A stretch of 64,000 nucleotides of DNA from Emergomyces orientalis (taxonomy: Eukaryota > Ascomycota > Eurotiomycetes > Onygenales > Ajellomycetaceae), in the NCBI GenBank assembly GCA_002110485.1, contig MOWL01000046.1, positions 930,001 through 994,000 of the forward strand, read 5' to 3'. Made by a program: the position numbers and the translations under genes. A model generated the notes under the pieces. That model worked only from the letters and a program-made list of their open reading frames with translations, did no database searches and had not been told where the DNA came from. Numbering within the stretch: position 1 is the first letter of the stretch; each line of letters begins with the position of its first letter. Positions 46,909-57,125 of this stretch are shown in pieces.

Positions 46909-47409
46909 ATGGCATATAAAATGCTACGTCATAGCCATCTAAGCTATGGGGAACTCTACTATCCGCATATTTTCTCATATAAGTTTGCATGCTAGCTGGA
47001 GTTCATTTGCGAACCGCTCGGGAAGGAGTCTGACACTACTCTTCTGAGAATAGCCATTGTTATGACTAAAGATGCCTGCTTACTGCGTGCCTATGAGTTT
47101 TGGGGCAGAAGTATGGAGGCTGGCTAGGTATATCTGGGATGGGATCTAATACTTCTTCTACCGCCAATATTCCCAATATATACCTATATATTTTTTCATC
47201 CTGAAGACAGGGATCGAAGGGAGGGGCAAGATTGATATTCAAAGACATTAGTAAAGGACAATGAGAACAAAAGAAACTGCTTATTTCACACCATTTACTT
47301 GGCTAGCTACCTGGTAGGGTTGAGAAGTGGGGAGTCTGACAGTACCAAGTTAGCTTTTAACTCACATGAATGAATGATGACAGGGTTATTATTTATTATC
47401 TATTATTTT
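45213..47409. promoter_or_regulatory. Upstream region of chitin synthase and left flank of the LINE
   Basis: A 2.2-kb gene-free stretch. The first kilobase should hold the chitin synthase promoter and leader. A (GTT)n microsatellite lies at about 46878-46908. The repeat-free sequence from 46.4 to 47.4 kb is the pre-insertion flank of the LINE. No domain-bearing frame is seen. Confidence 0.4.
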
Positions 47410-47423
47410 ATACCAAGGGAAGA
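47410..47423. repeat. Target-site duplication of the LINE, left copy (14 bp)
   Basis: The sequence ataccaagggaaga occurs here and identically at 52915-52928, flanking the LINE. The first A may be shared with the (AAT)n tail at the right end. Confidence 0.85.
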
Positions 47424-47563
47424 CAAGGCCTTATATTTTCAAAAAAAAAAAAATTTCAGACTTCAATAAAAACTTTTTATTCTTTTTAAAGCTATATCGC
47501 GATCCTAACCAGGCCATAAAGGGCCGCCAATTACACCTACACACTCGTACACCCTCAATCACC

Positions 47564-48916
47564 ATGGTTGAGGCAGCTGGCGTGGGTGTGGTTGAGAGAG
47601 GGGTGGGCGCGCGCACAGCATGATGCATGCTGGAAGCAGAACAGGGAAATAAAGAAGCTGCAGAAGAAATAGCTGCAACACTTAGTAAAATCACTGAAGC
47701 TCTTAGAGAGAGAGAGAGAGACAAGAAGATAAATAAGAAGAAATTATAATATATTCAACAGACTCTGAGAATCATGGAAGAGTTCAAGAATAATTTACTG
47801 AATAGAATGCTAGAGAGACTGGAGAGCATTACTAGCATATTTCAACAGAATGAAAAACACAACATGCTGAACAGTAGACCCTCATGAACACATGTGACAG
47901 TCAGTGAAGAGTCTTCAGACAAGATTATGACAGAACATATGTTTAGAGAGATTGTAGTATCTCACTGCAACTGTGACACACTGTCAGTGAAGAAACACAC
48001 CTCAGAGGCCATTGTGAGAAAGATAAATGAGACCATCAAAGATGTGATCACTGACATCATAGTTACAGCAAGATACATGTCTAGTGATAATCTGATTCTG
48101 ATTACAGACAATCTCAGCTCAAAGACTGAGCTGACAAAAAGTAATGAATGAGTGAAGAAATGAAGTGACAAGACACACATGAGAAAGAAAATGTATACAG
48201 TATTGATTAAAAGTGTATCTATCAGTGTCATTAGCTGAGTTAGTTCAGATAAAGTAGTGAAAAATGTCTACAAGCAGAACTCATCTCTCAGATGCAGAGT
48301 ACTTATTCACAGGATCACAAAGTGGCTAGCTAAACAGCAGCAGCCTCATGAAAGTATTATCCTACATGTAGCCACACTGCAGCAGGCAAACATGCTTGTG
48401 GAGAATGGCATCATTCTGAGAAATGAATTCTGCATAATTGAAATCTTTCACAGAAAGACTCAGGTCATCTAATGCTACAGCTGCCAGCAATATGAACACA
48501 TAGCCAGATTCTGCCACAAGAGTGATATCTGTGGGCACTATGCAGCAGAGAAACACATGGACAAGACCTGCTCTGTAGCACTGAAAGAAAAGAAGGCAGT
48601 CTGCTGTAACTGTGAAGAAGATTACTCAGCATAATCTGCAAGATACTCTGAATAACAGACTGCAGTTTCACTGATCAAGAAGACTCTCAAGAATCAGTCA
48701 AGATGCTTTATAATGCAAACATCAGATGAGAAGAGTTGAATTATCTTCAGAAAATATAGCAGAATTATAGAAGAGAATTCTCTGATTGTTCAGCATAAAA
48801 TTGACAGACTCATGAATGTGGCAAGAGCTGGTGCGCAGCAACAGAGCTCACTCAGTGACTATGCACATTCAGCGCGACCAGACTCCACGCAGGACCAAGA
48901 CATGGGTGAACCATGA
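47564..48916 (+). pseudogene. LINE ORF1 (gag-like, CCHC knuckles), stop-riddled
   Basis: One frame runs for 451 codons from the ATG at 47564 to the TGA at 48914-48916 without a net frame change. A coiled-coil, Glu-rich N-terminus (AAEEIAATLSKITEALRERERDKK) comes first. A domain resembling Tad ORF1 (RITKWLAKQQQPHESIILHVATLQQANMLVENGIILR, in two stretches) follows. Three Cys/His clusters come next: CYSCQQYEHIARFC, a partial CGHYAAEKHMDKTC, and CCNCEEDYSA. These are nucleic-acid-binding knuckles of the C-x2-C-x4-H-x4-C type. Several premature stops (TGA, TAA) interrupt it, for example after DYSA, where related elements have Trp. Confidence 0.85.
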
Positions 48917-51900
48917 GTGAGCAAGTCCATATACTATAATACAATGTGCATAACTCAGATAAGATGATGAACACATTACTGACCAAGCCTGAAATGATAT
49001 TAAACTACAACATCATCACACTGCAGAAACCATGAATGCAGAGGGAATCTGAAAGGGATACAACATGCCTGATCAACTGTGAATTCTGGCAGACAGGCAT
49101 GCAGATCAAGAAGACCAGGGTGAGCTTTCTCATCAACAAAAGACTGAAGACAACAGCATGAAATGTCAGAGTCATTACAGAATTCATGGCATTGCTCACT
49201 GTGAACATGGTAAGAGAATCACTACTAATGCTCAATGTCTATGCTGCTTCATCAGGCAGCTACACAACTGTGCCAGAGAGTTCCCCCATCCTTCAGCTAC
49301 AAGTGATGGTGGAGAAGGCCAAGGCCTTGCTACCAGCATGAACTCAGAGATGATGTGCACAACAAGCACAAGACTCAGACACAAGTGCGCTACAAGCGCG
49401 AGATCAGGGTGCAGACACACAACAAGTGCAAAATCAGAGTGCAGAAGCACGGCAGATGGAGGTAGTGATGCTGAGAGACTTCAATATACATCACTCAAAA
49501 TGAGAAGGTGAGTGAGTGAGACAGGACTTTGACCTGACATGAGAGTTTATAGCACAGATGAATACTCTTGAACTGCAGCTGGCAACATCACAGAAAGAGA
49601 TTACATAGCAGAATCACAGAAGCATCAGTATCATCTTGAACCTAATCTTTCTCTCAGAGAACCTGAGTGCAGGGGTACTGAAATGCTGGATCACACACAA
49701 GATGAATATAGCATCAGATCATCTATCAGTGATCACTAAGTTAGTCATCAACATACCTGTGGTACTAAGAGAAAAACACAACTGGCGGCAAGTGAATATA
49801 CAGCAGCTGCAAAAGAACTGCCAAGAGCTACAATATTGCAACAGCTTTGACTCAACAGCAGAGATTGATTGCTATGCAAACTATCTAAATGAATTCATCA
49901 ATGAGCTAGCAGAGAAACATGCTAAACACATGCATATCTGCAAGCAGAGTCGCTCATGGTGGTCCAACAGAGTGGCGCAGACAGTGAGTGAGTACAAGAG
50001 AATCATGAGAGATGCAGACAGCACTGAGAAGAAAAGAAGACATGCTCACAACAAATGAAATAAGAAAATAAAGCTGATCAAGACTGCCAGCTTCTGCGAT
50101 CTAATGAACAGTGCTGACACAGATTCTAAACTGCTCTGAAAGCTGGCAAAGTGGGGTCACACACACACCAACAAGACCAAGCAACCAGCAAGACTGCCAC
50201 CACTTAGAGGAATGCCAGAGGCCTTGGGTGAAACCGAGGCGCAAGCCACTGCATTCCAGGACAAGGCTGAACTACTATGGGCGCGGTTCTTCCCAGAGCC
50301 TTTAGCAGCAAGGGAAGATGACATGAACATGAGAACACAGCTGTGAAGTGTGACTGATATGATAGTGCTCACAGAGAAGGCCATGACAGCACTGATTGCT
50401 AGACTTTCAAACAACAAGACTCTGGGTGTCAACAGCATCCCCAACCACTTTCTCAAAATGCTAGGCTCAAGGTTCATCACAGCAATAACTGAGCTTATAC
50501 AGGCCTGCTGGCATTGAAAGTACTACTCACAGATATTCAAAACAGCGCGCACGGTGATGCTCAAGAAGCCAGAAAAGAAGAACTACAGTGAAGTGAAAGC
50601 CTGAAGATCAATTGCACTACTTAACACTCTAGATAAAATTGTAGAGACTGCAACAGCCAAGAAAATAAGATCTCTGGCAGAGAAACATGGAATACTACCA
50701 GCTCAGCAAATGAAGACATGAGAAGACTGCTTCACAGAAACAGCAATTGCTCTGTTACTGGCACAGATTCACACAGTGTGAGAGAAGCAGAAAGCAGTGA
50801 TCTCAGTGCTGTCACTGAACATCTCAGAGGTCTATAACAGAGTGCTCAGAAATCACCTAGTGCACATTCTAAGAAAAAGAGAACTGTTCAGACAGCTGAC
50901 TGGATGAATTAACTCATTCATGCAGAGGCACAAGGCGACACTAGTATTTGATGAGCAGGAAACTGAAGTCTTTGAGATAAATACAGATATTTCACAGAAA
51001 TCACTCTTGTCACTCATTCTGTTCTTATTCTACAATGAGAAGTTGCTCAGAATATATACACTACAAAGTGAGTCTGTCAGCTGCATAGAATTTGTAGATG
51101 ATGTGAACATTCTAGCATATAGCAACTCAACTGAAGTGAATTGTGTGCATCTGATGCAGATTCATGCCAGCTGTGAGCTTTGAGTGAGCAGACATGGAGC
51201 AATCTTTGCATCACAGAAGTATGAGCTCATGCACTTTACCAGAACAAGAACTAGATTCAATCTAGAACACTCACTGCAATTGTCACAGCAAGTGATCAAG
51301 CCACAGAGGGAGATGCAGGTGCTAGGCATCTGACTTGACCCTAAGCTGAGGTGGCGTAGCCATGTCAGTAAGATGATAGGCAGAGTGAAATCACAGATAG
51401 ATGCCCTAACTCAGACAACACAGTCAACCTGGGGCCTGCCACTGCAGCATGCCCGGAGGGTCTACAATGCAGTGATAAGGCCCGCAATAGGATACAGAGT
51501 GCTGGCATGGCATCAACCACAGGCGACACAACATGAACCGCGACATCAACGCCAGCTGCTAGCCAGCCTGGAGAAGATTCAAAATAAATGCCTACAGGTC
51601 ATTGCAGAGGCTTACAGAGCTACTCCAATCACCTCACTGGAGGCAGAGACAGCCACACTGCCTCTGAAGATACATCTAGACAGTATGATGGTCAGAGCAA
51701 CTGAGCAGCTTAAGAAGTCAGAAATCATGAAGCAGATAAAACAGATATGTGTGCAGATCAGAGCCAGACTTCGCAGAAGAAATAACAGAGAAATGCAGTC
51801 AGTGAAGGCAGTACTGCACCCAGTGAGCATGCAGCAGGGGTGAAGTGTAAATTGAGTGAGACAGACAAAGCAACTGAAAAAACAGAAAAGATAAGAAAAC

Positions 51901-52389
51901 AGTGTGTATAACTGAGTTTTCAAGAGATGAATGAGAGAGAAGACAATGATAAAATAACAGAATAAATGAAGAGTGCGCACAACATCATGAGAAGAACTGT
52001 TTAACAGGCCTCTGAATGTAGAGCTACTAAGATGGCATGAGGGCCTGAGCAAGGCCTGAAGCTCATTGATAGTCCAGCTGCATACTGACAAGACAGGTCT
52101 TGCAGTGTTTCTTCACAGAAGAAGAGTTCCTGACTTCCCCACACTGAAATGTCCATGTGGATATGAGCATGAAACAGTACTGCATGTGATGATACACTGT
52201 ACACAATTCAGTGAGGAACACGCGGAGCTGGAGCAGAAGAGCAGAGTGAATAAAAAGTGATTGCTGAACATCAAGAAAAAACTGCACAGACTCATCAAGT
52301 GATGACTCAAGCAGGACATTCTCAGACAGTTCTCCCTAGCCAAGGTGTTAAGTGAGAGAAGGGCGGAATGAGATGCACAGTATAACTAA
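48913..52389 (+). pseudogene. LINE ORF2 (AP endonuclease + reverse transcriptase), stop-riddled
   Basis: A single register of 1159 codons opens at the ATG at 48913 (overlapping the ORF1 stop) and closes at the TAA at 52387-52389. By hand count it holds 32 premature stops: 28 TGA, 3 TAA and 1 TAG. Twelve TGG codons survive. The endonuclease part keeps IITLQKP, a degraded GDFN box (LRDFNIHHS) and an SDHLSVIT box. The polymerase keeps RSIALLNTLDKIVE, LPAQQM, LSLNISEVYNRVL, the catalytic FVDDVNILAYS and KLRWRSHVSK. The C-terminus has TDKTGLAVFLHRRRVPDF and CPCGYEHETVLHVMIHC, the usual terminal zinc motif of Tad-type elements. Many TGAs sit where Trp is expected (LGI-stop-LDPKLRW, LTG-stop-INSF). 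A repeat insertion lies in the endonuclease part, listed separately. Confidence 0.88.
49357..49448. repeat. About three imperfect ~30-bp repeats inside the LINE endonuclease region
   Basis: Units of the form gcacaacaagcacaagactc, gcgctacaagcgcgagatca and cacaacaagtgcaaaatcag recur about every 30 bp. They insert roughly 30 Gln/Ala/Asp-rich codons ahead of the DFN box. Confidence 0.6.
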
Positions 52390-52871
52390 GAAACACAGCT
52401 AGTGCATATCAGAAAGTGAAGAGTGTGAAGAGTGAGACTTTATCAGAAGATAGTGAGCTTGAAGCATGAATCTGAGTGAACTGGCATGCTGCAAGTGTGA
52501 AATTGAGTGACTGAGCACATCACAAGTGTGAAGTTGAGTGGCCTGCGCACTACAAGCACTTCAGAATGTTGAAGTCTGTGCAATGAGCAGCAGACACACA
52601 GCATGAGATGCCACATTCATTAGAAGTCTTTCTTATGTTCAGACAGAGATGATGATGATATAGAGAATTTTCTTGTCTTCTCATGGTGCTATGCACCATC
52701 TTCTCTAAGAGCAGTGGGAGCTGCTCCACAGTACTTGAAGCAATTATAAATGTTGAATAGATTTGCTGTTCAGAGGATTTTTAGGTCAGGACTATACTAG
52801 ATAGCCCAAGGTTTTCCTCACTTTGTATACTAGCTGCCTCCCCACATATCCTCGGGATCAAGTGGTGTAGA

Positions 52872-52916
<45 letters not shown>
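52872..52916. repeat. (AAT)15 3' tail of the LINE
   Basis: A perfect trinucleotide run that replaces a poly-A tail at the 3' end of the element. The last bases overlap the right target-site duplication. Confidence 0.9.
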
Positions 52917-52918
<2 letters not shown>

Positions 52919-52928
52919 CAAGGGAAGA
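52915..52928. repeat. Target-site duplication of the LINE, right copy (14 bp)
   Basis: An identical copy of the left duplication (47410-47423). Confidence 0.85.
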
Positions 52929-53785
52929 GGAATATCTGCGTGCTACACACACCAATTTCAAAATTTACCTTGCGTAGCTTTGCATGGGCTTTGGCGCAAA
53001 AAACAGGAATATGGTGACAGGGGGAACGGCTGTCGAGGACATGATCTTAACGTTATTTTACGCAAGGTGCGCAGAGTGAAGGTATCTAGGGTTTAGTAGG
53101 ACTGGGAATGAATTTTATCTCGAGAATTAGCGAGATTTTCTCTCGGATTTACTAGTTATATAAGCGGAGTCATTTTTGATATCAGGGAGAAAACTGATGA
53201 CGCTGGCTAAAAAAATAAATAAATGGCAGCGATCATTTTCAAGGAAAGCCTGAAGGTATTTGGGTTATCTGGAATATGTTAACTTTTCTCCCTCACTGAA
53301 CCTTTTATTTTCTCTTTTCCACGGCCGAAGAGGAATGCTTCTTGGAAAATCTGAGCGGAAAGGAGAAAGAGGGTTTACACCGCGAGTGCTGACAGCTTCT
53401 TGAAGGACAGAGACTGTGCAAGAAAGGAGACATTTGCTGTTTTAATCAAGCTTAAGGAGGGTTCCTTATTAATTTTTTGGAAATATTATTTTCCCCAGTG
53501 AATACCTTTTACCGTTAATATTTGACGTCCTTCTCACTCCTGTTTTCCCTTTGAAGGGAGATTTTGAATTGCTGATCCGCTGATAAGATAAGATAACGAC
53601 AAGCGGGCGGGATATTTTCCCTGGCAGCCCCGGTTTCCCTCCATCCCCCCTCCACCAACCAACCAACCTCCGCGCCAAACAACAAAGCATACCTACACAA
53701 CCACACGTACCACTTTTCTATAAAAAGAAAAACATATAGGACCAAATATATACCATCAATCGTACTCCGCGTAACCACTTCCAAG
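52929..53785. promoter_or_regulatory. Right flank of the LINE and promoter of the phosphatase gene
   Basis: No gene is seen. Three GATAA units in tandem (53582-53596) lie 190 bp before the phosphatase start and could bind GATA-type regulators. A CT-rich leader follows. Confidence 0.4.
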
Positions 53786-54458
53786 ATGGGGCCGGGTACC
53801 ACCACACCTGCCGAGCCAAAACCCATCTCCGTCCTCTTCGTCTGTCTCGGAAACATCTGTACAATCTCACCCCTTTCCCACCCCGCTCTAGCTTCCCACT
53901 GTACACCCCACTAATGAAACAAAAAATCACACCCCAGGCCGCTCCCCCATGGCCGAAGCGATCTTCCGACACCAAATCACTACTTCCCCGATCCCTCCCT
54001 CGCTAAAATTCTCCACAATCGACTCCGCCGGCACGGGGGCGTACCACGTCAACTCCCCGCCCGATCCGCGCACCATGTCCACCCTCCGCGCCCACCATAT
54101 AACCACCTACTCACACGCCGCGCGCAAGATAAGACGGGAGGATTTTGCCACGTTTGATTATATCCTGGCGATGGATAGGGAGAATTTGGAGGATTTGGTT
54201 TATGAGAAGGGGAAGGCTGTTAGGGCTGCTGGTACTGCAGCTAATCAGGGGGAGGCGGCGGGAGGGATGAAGTTTGCAGAGGTTAGGCTTATGGGCGATT
54301 TTCTGCCGGATGGGAGCGTGGTTGAGAAAGTTGGTGGGGGGGAAGTGGTGGGGGATCCGTATTATGGGGGTAAAGGGGGGTTTGAGGAAGTTTATAGGCA
54401 GCTAGTGAGGCTTTCGGGAGGGTTTCTGAAGTTTCTTGAGAGGGAGAGGGAGGATTGA
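53786..54458 (+). CDS. Low-molecular-weight protein-tyrosine phosphatase
   Basis: A cytosolic phosphatase of the LMW-PTP family (yeast Ltp1/fission-yeast Stp1 type), 197 aa. Two exons (53786-53858 and 53938-54458) join inside the second Cys codon of the P-loop. The active site is V-C20-L-G-N-I-C25-R26-S-P-M, the C-x5-R signature plus the second Cys typical of this family. TIDSAGTGAYHVNSPPDPR follows, then AHHITTYSHAARKIRREDF and DYILAMDRENLEDL. The general-acid region GDPYYGG has the DPYY motif near the end. An insertion of Gly/Ala/Glu-rich residues before the VRLMGDF strand makes it about 40 residues longer than the family norm. The first ATG in good context was chosen. Confidence 0.94.
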
Positions 54459-55625
54459 AGTGGATGGCTATTTTTCTTTTTCTTTTTCTATTTGATTACC
54501 GGGTTTCCAATGTGATGGATAGACGATTTGTTAAGTTGGTGGAAGGTATATTTTGCTTTGATGACTCGTGAAGATACAATTAGGACATGACATTGGTATT
54601 TTTGTTTTTGTGTTTTTTTGTTTTTTTTGGGGGGCGGGGACCGGGCCTGCGACTAGCCTTGCAGTTTGTTTCGGCGTTTGCTTATCGTCCTGTTTAATAT
54701 CCCTTTTATTTGCTTTGTTGCGCTGATCGTGTTTCTAGATAGCTAGAGAGATAGAAGTTGCTCACAAATCTTCCATCCGATATACATATCCATATCGAAA
54801 CAAGGGAAAATATATATACAAGTGTTTCATTGATTTCCCTTTCAACATGACCGTGAGAAACATTGATTACGGGGAGATATGAACCTGTGATGGGAAAGTC
54901 AGGATGGTTAACTAGCAGATAAAAATATGCGGTTCGTTGGGTCCATTTAATACAGTGTGTAGAGAAAGTAGATATATCGGAAATGAAGAGAAGGTGAAAA
55001 ACAGTAAACAGCTTGCCCTTGCACCGTGCCCATGAATAGATGGTCTAACATTAGAATATATGATACAGAAGAAGCAGAAAGTACGTTACATGGGGAAAAC
55101 AAAATTGCATTGCTAGGCGGAGGGTGAAGAAGTGGTAAGTATGCACTCAAAGGTTGCGGCAAAGGTTCCTGGTATTCCCAGTATCGAGCTGTAGTCCACC
55201 CAGTAGATAGTAATCCCTACCAAAAGGGGGAGATGGTTAACTGTATTGAAAGAGGTAGAAGGTTGTTGAAGCGATGCTTTGGCGCTTCAATTCGCCGGGA
55301 CGCCGTCCCAAATCTTTGCTGGAGAAAGAAACAGGAACTCGAATATGAGATGGGTGGCATCGAATTCTATAGAGTTTCGTAAAGAGGTAGACCAAATCCC
55401 ACATGCGTGCGTCACCAAAATGCTAGCCAAAAACTCCTTGAGGAAGTCCCGTAGGGCAATCGCGAGGTCGAGAAACTGTTAAGAGCTGCTGTCGTCGAAA
55501 ATATGAACGGCATGATAAGGGGTGCAGGTTGCGAAGGTTTGCTCAGGCACGGAAGATAGATATAATTTATATCCCAAAACCGACAGGTCCATACATACAT
55601 ATATATGTATATATATATCTCGGCC
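54459..55625. other. Intergenic, convergent 3' ends
   Basis: This lies between the phosphatase (+) and COQ7 (-). It has T/G-rich low complexity (about 54600-54640) and TA-rich simple repeats near 55.6 kb. No exon is recognised. Confidence 0.45.
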
Positions 55626-56438
55626 TCATACCCGCTGGCTAATTTGAATCGCCGCTTTACAACCCAGCCGAATAACATTAACAAGCGGATCATACGGCCT
55701 CGCCTCCTTCGCATCATTCTCCACCGCATGATCCAAATGCTCCAACTCCTCATCCCGAATCCGCTTCAGCGTGCCCACAAGCTCCTTCAACTCCTCATCC
55801 GGCTCTTCCCCGCGCTCTCGCGCATCTTCAAACCATTCCAAAATCTCCCGCACCTGGTCGTTATAATGGGTGCCGATTTCCGTCTCTACGGCCTCTGTGC
55901 ATGCCATTGCCGCTTCCCGGCCCATGATACCCGTCGACCAACCGAGTGCTGTAGCGGCGACTTCCCAGATGGGATACATGGCTGTAGGGCGCACGTGGTG
56001 TTTGGCAATGAGGTTGTTGAAGGTGGCGAAATGGCCGGCTTCCTGGTCGTACATGTGTTTCATTAGGGGGCGGAGGTTCGGATGGGAGCGGGTGACTGGA
56101 GGGGTCTGGGCGGCGTAGATGAGGGTTGCGGCTAGTTCTCCGGCCTGGTTTACTCTGAGGGCGCTGTCGAGGAAGTCCCGCTGTTTCTGGGTGAGGACCA
56201 TGCGTTTTTTGGGTGGGGCGTTGGCGTTGCTGCTGGTGCTCCTGTTACTACCGCTGTTTGTGGTTTTGGTGGAATCGGCATTGCTTGAATGCACGTTCCG
56301 TGGCGCATTTTGGTTCGTTGAAATGCAGCGACGGGGTTGTTGGTGGTGGGCCAGCTGGCGGAGGACGAGGTATCTTGGAGCTCGAAGGGATCGTCTGCAG
56401 ACAGACAATGATTGTCTGAGTGCGGGAATGGGGTCCAT
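55626..56438 (-). CDS. COQ7: 5-demethoxyubiquinone hydroxylase COQ7/CAT5, mitochondrial
   Basis: A di-iron monooxygenase that hydroxylates demethoxy-ubiquinone, the penultimate step of coenzyme Q synthesis, at the matrix side of the mitochondrial inner membrane. A single exon of 270 aa. The first 40 residues are Arg/Leu/Ser-rich without acidic residues, as in a mitochondrial presequence. A low-complexity Asn/Ser/Thr linker of about 35 residues follows. The ferritin-like core starts at LTQKQRDFLDSALRVNQAGE. Iron ligands in place are E101, E133-x-x-H136 (DQEAGHF), E185 (AVETEIGTHYNDQ) and E231-x-x-H234 (ELEHLDH). The C-terminus (PLVNVIRLGCKAAIQISQRV) is the normal membrane-contacting end. It is divergently paired with RTF1. 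Confidence 0.96.
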   Translation of the reverse strand: MDPIPALRQSLSVCRRSLRAPRYLVLRQLAHHQQPRRCISTNQNAPRNVHSSNADSTKTTNSGSNRSTSSNANAPPKKRMVLTQKQRDFLDSALRVNQAGELAATLIYAAQTPPVTRSHPNLRPLMKHMYDQEAGHFATFNNLIAKHHVRPTAMYPIWEVAATALGWSTGIMGREAAMACTEAVETEIGTHYNDQVREILEWFEDARERGEEPDEELKELVGTLKRIRDEELEHLDHAVENDAKEARPYDPLVNVIRLGCKAAIQISQRV

Positions 56439-57125
56439 TGAAGGCTTATAGTATGTATACTATCCGGTAAGTTGTGTATGTAGCACAACAGGCCGAAACT
56501 TCTTTCACCCGACCTATCTACTACTTCCAGTGTGAATGTTGAATGTATATAAATATCATCATCAAGAAACGTCAGGGTTGCGTCTGTTGCTTAGTAAATA
56601 AAATATTACACTAACCGCATCTGGGGTAGCTGAGTCAGCCTCACCCTTTCCCCGTTGAACGTCATGAATGGGCGACGACGGCGAGACTCCGACACTGCGG
56701 AAAGATTCTGACCAAAGGCGATCGTCTCCGGGTACACGCATCTATTGCCATATGTCTTGAATATATAACTCGGATATACGCGTTTTAATCACTGCCTCCA
56801 AGTCTCTTACGCCCATTTTATTCACCCATCAGGCGTTTTGGCTGGTGGCTGGCCGGCTTATCTATATCGCCATCCACTATCGCAGAGGAACAGTTCTGTC
56901 ACCGGGCTTTCGATAACCCCCTATTTACGAAGGACCATTATTTTCTAGCAAATTTGGGCTTCTATATATACCTATATACATGAGATTTTAAAATCCCCCC
57001 CTCTCTCTCTCAGTTCGTGTCGCGATCGCCAAAAGAGTTCACGTTTTTGCCTTCCCCCTGGATCTCGGCTTTCTCCAGCTTCAATTCACCTACAACTAGC
57101 TGAAGTTCGCTCGCGGCTACCCCTA
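56439..57125. promoter_or_regulatory. Divergent promoter between COQ7 (-) and RTF1 (+)
   Basis: A 687-bp interval. A CT dinucleotide run (ccccccctctctctctc, about 56995-57011) lies some 110-130 bp before the RTF1 start. TATA-like tatatat sequences occur near both genes. No gene is seen. Confidence 0.5.

Larger units (their letters stand above)
47424..52914 (+). mobile_element. Complete Tad-like LINE (non-LTR) retrotransposon, inactivated
   Basis: A 5491-bp insertion framed by a 14-bp direct repeat. Its order is a 140-bp 5' leader, ORF1 with CCHC zinc knuckles, ORF2 with AP-endonuclease and reverse transcriptase, a 480-bp 3' UTR and an (AAT)15 tail. ORF1 and ORF2 meet in an overlapping ATGA, as in other fungal Tad-clade elements. 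Both frames stay open in one register throughout but contain many stops, so the copy cannot encode working proteins. There is no LTR. I saw no RNase H domain between the polymerase part and the C-terminal zinc motif. Composition is unlike the host genes: A-rich sense strand, Arg as AGA, and almost no CG dinucleotides over long parts. The bases flanking the duplication are continuous host sequence. Confidence 0.92.

Noticed and set aside
47424..52914. Classical CpA-type RIP as the cause of LINE decay
   Set aside because: CA and TG dinucleotides remain abundant, and stops are mostly TGA rather than TAA/TAG. A minor CpA share (for example CTA TAA near 48937, EIT-TAG) exists, but it does not explain the main pattern.
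52872..52916. Direct repeats suggestive of a CRISPR array
   Set aside because: This is a pure AAT trinucleotide tail with no spacers, in a eukaryotic LINE.
55605..56066. 153-codon plus-strand open frame
   Set aside because: It is antisense to COQ7, which has all its iron ligands.
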